A DNA stretch of 25,467 nt from a bacterium. GTDB taxonomy: Bacteria > CSSED10-310 > JAJRTK01. The position numbers were made by a program, and so were the translations under genes. Below, one piece after another: positions 1-7,600 of this stretch. Under the pieces are notes generated by a model, which was not told where the DNA came from, did not search any database, and saw only the letters and a list, made by a program, of their open reading frames with translations. The DNA lies in assembly GCA_024278345.1 (NCBI GenBank), contig JAJRTK010000129.1, forward strand, positions 1 to 25,467, in the 5' to 3' direction. Numbering within the stretch: position 1 is the stretch's first letter; each line of letters begins with the position of its first letter.

Positions 1-9
1 GGAACCCGG

Positions 10-111
10 CGGAGGCTCTGCCTCCGGACCTCCGCTGGGAGCGCCGCTCCCAGACCCACGCCAGGGAGCCAGCTCCCTGGACCCACATCTTTGTGCGCTG
101 CGCGCTTTTTT
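10..111. repeat. Tandem array of short GC hairpins ending in a T-run
   Basis: Perfect short inverted repeats follow one another: 10-26 (7-bp stem, loop TCT), 35-53 (8-bp stem CTGGGAGC, loop GCC) and 61-80 (9-bp stem CCAGGGAGC, loop CA). They are separated by short linkers resembling GACCCACG. A weaker GCGC-TGC-GCGC hairpin (95-105) is followed directly by six T (106-111), so the right end could work as an intrinsic terminator on the plus strand. The style matches the hairpins at 25380-25413. Similar hairpin-plus-ACCC arrays occur in intergenic regions of various bacteria. I see no coding potential here. The function is unknown; termination, an RNA structural element or a dispersed palindromic repeat are the options. 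Confidence 0.6.
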
Positions 112-266
112 CGGGTGGCCGGTACCATGACCGAGGCCGGATTAGTTACGACACCACAGATGTGACCATGATTGAAACCGGGCAGGTCTGGCAACTCCGT
201 GAGAGCTCCGGAAAGGTTTGGTGGTCTCCTCGCCTCGGCGGCCTTCCGGCCTTTCTCCGGTCTTTC

Positions 267-292
267 GCATGGAGGCCTTCCGGCCTCCATGC
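267..292. repeat. Strong 11-bp-stem hairpin
   Basis: A perfect inverted repeat, GCATGGAGGCC, with loop TTCC and its complement. The core GGCC-TTCC-GGCC also occurs alone at 240-251, so the loop and inner stem are duplicated 27 bp apart. No T-tract follows, so it is not a standard intrinsic terminator. It continues the hairpin-rich character of the left end of the window. Confidence 0.5.
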
Positions 293-294
293 TG

Positions 295-837
295 GCGTGT
301 ACTTTCACGGTAACCATCGGCGATTCAGCTAACTGGTCGCCCCTCGGGGAGATGCGCCTCCAAACGTGGACGCTGGATATCGCCCTGATGCTGCACCAGT
401 TGACAGGAGGCCCCGGGTGGTCGATGTTTTCCGAGGATTTGGTGTGGGCGGTGCTTTGGGCCTACAATCAGGTGGGTCGTGTGGAAGGGGCGGACAATCC
501 ACGTCCAACGCGGCGCTTGCGAGCAGGTGCAGGCGATATTCCAGGATCTCGTGTTGAAGGCGCTAGAGCCGGATCTCGGCAACTCTTTCTTCGTCGATTA
601 CGACAATTACGGGAACTGCGGCTGGCGGAGCGGGGACATTCCGATGCCGAGCTGAAAGTCCGGTCTCGAATGATGCGGGCTGGTTTGCCCTATTTGTGGG
701 TGGTCTCTCAGACCGAGCCGCAACCCACGGCGACGCCGGTGGCCGGGCGATCCGTCTCGGCGGAGCCGGGGTATTTGCCGTTGGCGCAGTTGTTCCTTGG
801 GTCGGCGCTCCTCCTTGTGTTCCGTCGGTGGGCCTAG
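295..837 (+). pseudogene. Possible frameshifted gene remnant, unidentified
   Basis: There is no clean gene here, but the signal is not random. In the frame of position 295 the codons look like real coding sequence (GC-rich third positions) to about position 500. From about 505 to about 600 the coding-like codons lie one frame over, where the reading ends in a stop at 653-655. From about 610 to the stop at 835-837 the first frame looks coding again and ends in a hydrophobic segment followed by RRWA, like a C-terminal membrane anchor. Two compensating indels in an old gene, or sequencing errors, would give this pattern. No family is recognised. A 221-residue open frame starting at 172 spans the region, but its first 40 codons cross the hairpin region and look non-coding. 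Confidence 0.3.
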
Positions 838-942
838 GCCAGGGAGTTCGGGGTTTCCGGGTGACTTTGCCTCGCCGGTTCCGCCGATGGCACGAGAGGT
901 GAAAACGGCGAGCAGCGGTCGGTCGGATGGCCGCCGATGCGA

Positions 943-970
943 GGGGAACACAAAGCGGATCCTGTTCCCC
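943..970. promoter_or_regulatory. Inverted repeat in the leader of the tlpA-like gene
   Basis: GGGGAACA (943-950) and TGTTCCCC (963-970) form a perfect 8-bp inverted repeat with a 12-nt spacer. It ends 16 nt before the Shine-Dalgarno-like AGAGGA (987-992) of the thioredoxin-like gene starting at 999. It could be a transcription-factor operator or an mRNA hairpin. The absence of a T-run argues against a terminator. The regulator is unknown. Confidence 0.35.
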
Positions 971-998
971 GGTTCTAACTTTGTTCAGAGGATGACCA

Positions 999-1544
999 AT
1001 GTCCAGTCAGAAAAGTATTTTTCTTGTGGCGATTTTGGGTGTATTGGGTGCTGTTTTGACCTACTACGTGGCGATCCGTGGTCCTGTACCGTTCCAATCG
1101 TCGGATATGGGGGCCGTGCTCCGTGGAATGGTGGCTCCCGATTTCGAGTTGGCCGCCTTGGAAGGTGGGGTCACGAAACTCGAGAATCTAAGGGGCAATT
1201 ATGTTCTCATCAATTTTTGGGCCACCTGGTGCCAGCCCTGCCTGGATGAGATGCCTTCGCTGGAGGCCCTGTACCGCCGGTACAAGTCGCGGAAATTCGT
1301 GGTGCTGGCCATCAACATGAACGAACGGAGCGACGATCTCAAGGAGTATGTCAAGGAAACCGGCTTGACTTTTCCCATCTTGCTCCAAGGACAGCGCCTG
1401 GCAAAGCGGTATGGTACGGAGAAGGTGCCGGAGTCCTACGTGATCGATCCGCGAGGAATCGTGAAAGGCAAAATCATTGGGGCCCAGGACTGGACGTCAG
1501 AGAGCACACTCCAGTACTTCGATGCTCTGCTCGGTGGAGGGTGA
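999..1544 (+). CDS. TlpA/ResA-type membrane-anchored thiol-disulfide oxidoreductase
   Basis: The 181-residue protein has one N-terminal membrane segment (about residues 7-26), which anchors a periplasmic thioredoxin-fold domain. The redox motif WCQPC is at residues 77-81 (Cys78, Cys81), preceded by the typical INFWATW strand. The cis-proline region VPESYVID (Pro144) is followed by the expected D-P-R-G turn. Proteins of this family reduce or oxidise periplasmic disulfides, often in cytochrome c maturation. No ccm or ccs gene is in view, so the substrate is unknown. The ATG at 999 has AGAGGA six bases upstream. The gene is convergent with the tamA-like gene, whose stop lies 38 bp away. The family call is strong; the specific role is not assignable. 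Confidence 0.93.
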   Translation: MSSQKSIFLVAILGVLGAVLTYYVAIRGPVPFQSSDMGAVLRGMVAPDFELAALEGGVTKLENLRGNYVLINFWATWCQPCLDEMPSLEALYRRYKSRKFVVLAINMNERSDDLKEYVKETGLTFPILLQGQRLAKRYGTEKVPESYVIDPRGIVKGKIIGAQDWTSESTLQYFDALLGGG

Positions 1545-1555
1545 CCTTTCCATCT

Positions 1556-1575
1556 TCGCTGTGAAAAGCCAGCGA
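1556..1575. terminator. Small hairpin between convergent genes
   Basis: TCGCTG and CAGCGA form a 6-bp stem around an 8-nt loop in the 38-bp gap between the tlpA-like stop (1544) and the opposing tamA-like stop (1583). The location suits a bidirectional transcription end, but there is no clear T-run on either strand, so this is a weak call. Confidence 0.25.
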
Positions 1576-1582
1576 TCCCGGG

Positions 1583-4500
1583 TCAAAAGGGATGACCGAT
1601 GACCACATAGTAGTCCCACGACAGGTAGCCGAGATCTTCGTCGAATGCGGCTCCGGCGTCGAAGCGGAGAGGGCCGATGGGAGTGTCAAAACGGAGCCCG
1701 GCTCCGAGCCCCGTTTTCAAAGCCCACGGCCTGAAATCGCCGACTTCGTCGAAAACGTTGCCGAAATCACCCCAAACCTGGCCGCCGAGACCGAAAAAGA
1801 GAGGGAACCGGTATTCAAGGTTGTAAAGAGCGAGGGCGTTGCCTCCGACGACGATCTCTTTTTCCGGGAGCGTGCCGTCCGGAAGCGGGGGAAGGCTGCC
1901 GAGAGAACTCCCAAACTGGTCGCGGATACCCCGAAGGGTTCCGTAACCCCCAAGGGTGGACCGCTCGTTGAACGGCAGATTCGCGCCCAGAGAATACCGG
2001 ATGCTGGTGGCCAGGACGTGGTTTTTCCGGAGCTGCCGATAAAAGCGTGCCTGGGTGCTGAGCTTGATGAAGTTATTCTCTGACCCGATTTCCTTGCGTG
2101 CGATTTCAAGGGAAATCTCGCCGACGATACCGGCCGTGGGGTTGAAGGGGAAGTTGCGGCTATCCACCGAAAAGGAGGGAGTAATACTGGATATCCGCTG
2201 GCTGCCGATGTCTTCTTCTTGGATGCGATCACCTAGGTCGAGGTCGTAGAGGCGTGTCAAACTGAAGCGGTAGGCGGCACTAAGGCGGGAAGTGCGGTTA
2301 AGTCGGCGGCTCATGACAAGAGTTCCACCAATATCCTGCGCGCTGTAAGAGCTCTTTTCTCCTTCGTAGGTGACGTCTTTACGCTGGTTGTCGAGGCTCA
2401 TGGAGAGGTTGAGAGTCAGGTCATCGCGGCTCAGGTGAGGATGGCCGAGCTGAAACCGGTATTCTTGCCGGTCGAAACTGATATCGGCGGCAAAGCCAAT
2501 CTGTGCGCCGTATCCGCCGATGTTCCGGTAGATAAAGTCTCCGCTTATCTTGTTGAGAGGCAGACGGAAGAGCGTACCTTCGGAGCGTCCCGTGAAGCCG
2601 ACGCCGAAGCCGACGGTCCCCGCCGGCAGCTCTTCAAGCTCCGCGAGGATGGTCTTCAGGCCATAGTCATCTTCGATCCGGTTGAAGTACTGTACATCGA
2701 AGAGGCCGAGGTTCCGGACGCGGCTGGCGCTTTCGAAGAGTTTCTTGAGGTCGAACGGATCGCCTGGCCGATAGGTGATCTCCTTTTGGACAGTCCATCG
2801 GTGGGAGCGGTTCAGGCCGCGGATGATCGTGGGACCGAAGACGAAGAGCTCGCTTTCGTAAATGCGGTAGACCACCTGGACTTCCGCTGGCCATGGCTCC
2901 ATTTCCGGAGTCCGGAGGAGTGGCTTGGGGCTGGCGATCTCCACGACGGTGGAAGAGTAACCACGGTCATTGTAGAAGGAGTAGAGGAGGTATTGGCCGT
3001 CGATGACTTTTTCCGGTTCGAAGGGCTGGCCCGCCTGAAAGGGGAGACGCTCAAGGAGTTCAGAAGTGGGTATTGCGTGGTTCCCCTGGATGGTGATGCC
3101 GGCGACATGGGTCTGGATTCCCTCGGAGACGAGGAAGGTCACATCGACCTCTTTGGCATGGTACACCCGGGTGATCTGGACCTCGGTGGCATGGAAGCCT
3201 TGGCGCCGGTAGAGGGCTTGGATGCGCAAGATGTCCTGCCGGAGTGCGTCGGGATCGAGATTGCCTTTTCTGAAGAGACCCGCTGGCCGTGTATTGAGAG
3301 CCTTTCGGAGCGTTTTTGTCCGAAGCGCGGTGTTGCCCTCGATCTTGAGTGCCGCCACGGAATAGTGCTGGCCGGCATCGATCCGATATTCGACAATGGC
3401 CTGCTGTTTTCGGCCTCGGATGACACGAGTCGCACGGATCTTGGCCTTGGGATAACCTAGGGAATGGTAGTAGCGTTTCAGGTTTCGTTCACCCTGTTGC
3501 AGGATGGGCAACTCGATGGAACGGTGATCCCAGATCGGCAGGAGGTCCTCGTAGACGTTCCCTACGATCCTGGACCAGAATTCGCGGTAGAAAGGGAGCT
3601 TGGCAAAATTCCAGTTGGCGGGGAGAGGAGTCTGAGGGTTGGTCCGCTTAATCTGGAGCAGCATCCGGGGTCCGAGTTGTCGCCGGATCGTCACTTTGGC
3701 CGAGTGCTTTTTGGCTTTGTAGTGGACCTGTTCCACGCTGAGCTCCAGCTCGAAGTAGCCACGCAGGGCGAGCCGTTTTCGGATTCGGTCGAGCTTGTGA
3801 TTGAGGCGCTTGCGGCTGAATCTCCGGCCGACGAGGGATTTGAGGCTTGCCTGGATTTCAGCGGCGGCCTCTGAATCGTCAGGAGGTCGGATGGTGATTT
3901 CGCGCAAGATGGCCGGTGGCCCGTGCTTGATGTCAAAATCGATCTGGACGCTCTTTCCCCTTTGGAGAATCCGGGGTTTGACCGTGGCCTCGAAAAAGCC
4001 GTCTCTTTCCAACAATTGGCGTAAGTTTGCCGCGGAAAGGTCCACTTGAGCGCCGTCGAAAGGCCGGCCCTCACGGATAGTCAGGGAGCGGTAGGCCAGG
4101 GTTTTGCTCAGCGTTGGGAAAGAGGGAAAAAGGATCAGAGGCCAGGGGAGAGGAAAGGGCCAACGGCGGTATCCTCCGTGGATCCGGATCTTTGACATGT
4201 AGGGTCTTCGCTCAAGATAGACGATGACGTTGGCACGTTCGGGAAGGCCATCGGTGTAGATCCGGATATCGGGCTCAAAATCGCCGATGAGCCACAGATT
4301 GCGGAGGGTAATGGCCACGTCTCTAGGCCAGAGACGCTGGCCGGGTTGGATCGCCATGGCATCTTGGAGCCGCGCCTCGGAGTAAGAGCCGTCGCAGTCG
4401 ATGATGATCTTCTCAATAAGGGGCGGTAGGTTTTCCGGCACACCTTCTCCGCTAGACAGATCTTCTCCCCCTTGTACCAGGTTTTGGGCCGTGGCCCTCT

Positions 4501-4684
4501 TTTTTGCCGGCGCTGTCTCATCCGCGGCAACGCTCCGAGGCAGAGCCACCAGAAGAGCCACCCCCACGACGAAGAGTCGCCGGGCAAAACGGGATTCGGA
4601 GAGGCACGCCTTCCCGGTTTTCGACCGCGGGCCACGACTTTTCCTTTCGAAGCCCGTTGTCTTGGGGGCAGTGGAATTCTTCAT
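1583..4684 (-). CDS. tamA: TamA/BamA-family outer-membrane protein with about seven POTRA-like domains
   Basis: The 1033-residue Omp85-superfamily protein has a long basic N-terminus, a hydrophobic signal segment (about 37-49) and a likely cleavage near residue 54. Seven POTRA-like units follow (about 89-168, 163-262, 259-345, 342-443, 442-527, 526-617, 616-687). They are recognised by repeated strand-helix-helix-strand units with motifs such as LKIEGNTAL and ITIQGNHAI. POTRA 2 carries a Pro/Trp/Phe-rich insertion (173-190). The barrel covers about 688-1033, with the loop-6 motif LRGI (917-920) and a terminal GHPF ending in Phe, as expected for a beta-signal. TamA has three POTRAs and BamA usually five. 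The start chosen is the ATG at 4684, which overlaps the TGA of tamB in an ATGA; an upstream in-frame ATG (4861) lies inside tamB. Pairing with tamB favours a TamA-like role; BamA is the alternative. Confidence 0.88.
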   Translation of the reverse strand: MKNSTAPKTTGFERKSRGPRSKTGKACLSESRFARRLFVVGVALLVALPRSVAADETAPAKKRATAQNLVQGGEDLSSGEGVPENLPPLIEKIIIDCDGSYSEARLQDAMAIQPGQRLWPRDVAITLRNLWLIGDFEPDIRIYTDGLPERANVIVYLERRPYMSKIRIHGGYRRWPFPLPWPLILFPSFPTLSKTLAYRSLTIREGRPFDGAQVDLSAANLRQLLERDGFFEATVKPRILQRGKSVQIDFDIKHGPPAILREITIRPPDDSEAAAEIQASLKSLVGRRFSRKRLNHKLDRIRKRLALRGYFELELSVEQVHYKAKKHSAKVTIRRQLGPRMLLQIKRTNPQTPLPANWNFAKLPFYREFWSRIVGNVYEDLLPIWDHRSIELPILQQGERNLKRYYHSLGYPKAKIRATRVIRGRKQQAIVEYRIDAGQHYSVAALKIEGNTALRTKTLRKALNTRPAGLFRKGNLDPDALRQDILRIQALYRRQGFHATEVQITRVYHAKEVDVTFLVSEGIQTHVAGITIQGNHAIPTSELLERLPFQAGQPFEPEKVIDGQYLLYSFYNDRGYSSTVVEIASPKPLLRTPEMEPWPAEVQVVYRIYESELFVFGPTIIRGLNRSHRWTVQKEITYRPGDPFDLKKLFESASRVRNLGLFDVQYFNRIEDDYGLKTILAELEELPAGTVGFGVGFTGRSEGTLFRLPLNKISGDFIYRNIGGYGAQIGFAADISFDRQEYRFQLGHPHLSRDDLTLNLSMSLDNQRKDVTYEGEKSSYSAQDIGGTLVMSRRLNRTSRLSAAYRFSLTRLYDLDLGDRIQEEDIGSQRISSITPSFSVDSRNFPFNPTAGIVGEISLEIARKEIGSENNFIKLSTQARFYRQLRKNHVLATSIRYSLGANLPFNERSTLGGYGTLRGIRDQFGSSLGSLPPLPDGTLPEKEIVVGGNALALYNLEYRFPLFFGLGGQVWGDFGNVFDEVGDFRPWALKTGLGAGLRFDTPIGPLRFDAGAAFDEDLGYLSWDYYVVIGHPF

Positions 4685-7600
4685 TTGAAGTTCCACCGGA
4701 CCTTGAGATCGACGTCGGTCTTGGAGAGCTTGCCCTGGTTGTTTCTGCCCTCGATGAAGATGTTGCTGCTCAACTTGTATTGGACAATGATCAAGGGTGG
4801 TGCGGTGGCCGGGAGGATTTGGGAGGCTAGAATATTGACTTTTCCAAGCTTTTTTCCCCAAGTGATCCGGGCTCCGTGCAGGCCGGACTCGCTGATGACG
4901 GGATCCACCAGGAACCGGTCGGCGGCAAGGATGTTTCCCACGCGCTGGAAAACCGAATCCTCGAGCTGGAGTGCGATGGAGGCGACGTCCACAAGTTGCT
5001 CGTAGCTCCGGTTTCGCTGCTCTTCAAAGCCAGTCTCGGGGTTGACGTAGGTGGAAGCCGAACCGGTGAGGATGAGAGCCAAGATGTCGAGCTCGGAAAG
5101 GGGCGGCACCGAGCGAAACGTCACTCTGGGAGAATAGGCGTTGCCCGTGATGCCGATGGTGACCACGTAATCTTCGATCTCCCCTTGGAACTCGATGTTG
5201 ACACTGGGCTCCGGGCGACTTGGGTCAAGGAAGTCGATGGTACCGGTTCGAACCTCGAACTCCTGCGATTCGTAGGCGAGCCTTCCCTCGTCGATGCTCA
5301 TGCTGCCCAGGAAACCCATTCTGAGGTACGTGCCCACGACTTTGAAGTCCGGTGCGCTGATTTTGAGGACGACCCCTTTGGAATCGACCTGGATCTTGTT
5401 GGGAAAGAGAACTTCGAGGTCCAGCACAGGATCGATGGAGGTCGCTTCAATTTCTTCCAGTGTGAGGCGGGGCCGCGCCAGAAGCAGCTCGCCAGTGGTC
5501 TGCTGGGCGAGCTTGACAATGATCGGTTTGAGCTCAATGCGACCGCGGTAGCGGGCTCGTTCCATGACCAGGCGGCCAGATACCTGCGGTACCGCGGCCG
5601 TGCCCCGGACATCCACCGCGGGGCTGACGATGGTATCCATCTCCGGCAGGTAATGGTAGCGCAGTTTCTGGCCCGTACAATGGAGGTCAAGAAGGATGTC
5701 CTCCAAGAGCGCCGAGTTGGCCACCACCGTGCCCCACAGTTGGATGGGACCCTCGCCGAAAACCGCCGTGACGGGGACCTCTTCCGTGGCCCACAGGTTA
5801 GGATAGTCGATCTCGATGGGCCCCGAAATATTGTAAATGCTCTGATCGAGGCTCACGAGTTTGAGGTAACCATCGGAGATCGTGGCGCGACCGGTAATTC
5901 GCGGCTCCCGCAGGCGCTCCACCAGCACCCGAAGGCCGACTTCGCCCTTGCCGGTCACGGACTCGATGGCGTTGGTGGTATCAAATGCTTTGATCACCGC
6001 CATATTTGCCAAGCCAGTCGCCAGGAGCTCAAAGGTGCCCAAGACCTCGTAGGTCGCTTGAACCGTGAACGAGCCAGCCGTGCCTTCCAGGATTACCGGC
6101 GATAATGTGAAGTTCCGGTGAGCAAGCTGGAGGCGGACCGGTTTGGCGTTTTCTACTTGAAGCTCCGTCAGGCTGAGGGCCGTTCGCTGGAAGGCGCCCT
6201 CCATCTTGAGGTGCTCGGGGTGCGCCGCGGATCCGGTGAGCTCGAACCGCCCGTCGAGCTCGCCTCCTATGAAAAGCGGCAGCCGCTCACTGACCAGCCC
6301 CAGAAGGGGTGCAAAAGGGGTTTCGGAAAATTCGAGGACCAGATCCAGGGGAAGGGAAGGGAGAAGCCCCAGGGAACCGGAAACCCGGATAGAGTTGTCG
6401 AAAAGGGAGGCATTCACGAAGAGTTTCGCTCCCTGGATGTCAAGATCCAGTGTCACGTCTCCAGCGCGGATTCCCGCGATGGTCAGATCCGAAGTTTCCA
6501 GGGTTAGCCGAAGGATCGGCCTTGACAGGACGCCCTCCAGGGAGAGGATCAGCCGCACTGTGCCCTTCACCGGCAAGGGGAGCCCAAAGAAGCGGAGCAA
6601 GACCTCCAGGTCGAAGGGGCCGGCATCAAAGTCGAGCTCCAGGCGGCTTGGAATCTCGGCAAGCCCTACCAAGGAGATCGGCGAACCGTTGACGGAGGTG
6701 TCGAAGTCCTCGATCTTGAGGCGGCCTTGGTCTATTTGGGCCTTCAGGGTGAGATGATCGACCTTTTGTCCTCCGATCCATCCGGCTTGGAGCGACTCGA
6801 TCTCCACCTTGCCTTGGAGCTTGCCTCCCTTTTTCAAAAGATCCGCCTTACCGCGAAGATGCCAGGAGCCCGCCAGGTTCCAGTCGAGCTGGTGGAAGAG
6901 GCGGGAGACGGAATAGCCCTTCGATTCCAGCTCAATTTGAAGATCGGGCATCAAGGAGAGCCAGTCAAGGGATACAAAGGGGGAGCGAACTGCTTCGAGG
7001 CCTCCCTTGCTCCCGCTCTTGATCCAGCCTTTGGCCTCCAGGCCGGAGTCACCATCGGCCAGCAGAGCCTGGAAGCGGGTGACATCGTCCTCGAACTGCA
7101 AGCTGCCTTGGAGTTTGTCGAAGGCGAACGACTGGTAGAGCCCGTTCTGAATGGAGAATCTAGCATCGACGATGGCGCGACCGGGCCGCCCTTTGATGCG
7201 ACCGTGGACCTTTCCAGCGCCTCGGCCGAGGGTCCAGGGGTAGCCGTCGATCTCCCTCGACAGAAGATAGGGGCTGGCCGCGTAAGCCAAGATGCCGATC
7301 TCCGGGGAATCGACCTGGAAGCTCAGATCATACGACTTGTCGAATCCAATGCGCCCGAATCCATTGAGCTCGGAATCCGTGACAGCAAGCCTAGCTGCTT
7401 CGATGAAGACCGTGCCTTGGGCAATGGAAAGATCCAGCCGCCCAGTCAGGGGCAAGACGGCGTCGCGCAGGTCATCGAGCTTGAAGCTACGGATTTCCTT
7501 TGGCGGAAAGGTCTCTTCCCGCCCAAGATTAGAGCGGCTTCGGGCTTCTCTGGCGGCAAGCTTGGACACCAGCGAGAAAACTTCCGTCAGATCGACCTTG

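Noticed and set aside
10-111. CRISPR array
   Set aside because: The repeated units are hairpins of differing sequence with 7-14 nt linkers, not identical direct repeats with uniform unique spacers, and no cas gene is present.
521-655. Hydrophobic/Trp-rich frames around 440-655 as the C-terminus of a ceramide-glucosyltransferase-like protein
   Set aside because: The resemblance was limited to a few aromatic and Arg positions across two frames and no catalytic domain precedes it.
2435-3460. 341-residue open frame on the plus strand inside the tamA-like gene
   Set aside because: Acidic, low-complexity translation without recognisable domains; the minus strand encodes clear POTRA repeats and a barrel.
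4876-6105. 409-residue open frame on the plus strand opposite tamB
   Set aside because: It is a shadow of tamB: high-GC third positions on the minus strand suppress stops in the opposing frame. It has no ribosome site, no family motif and odd composition.
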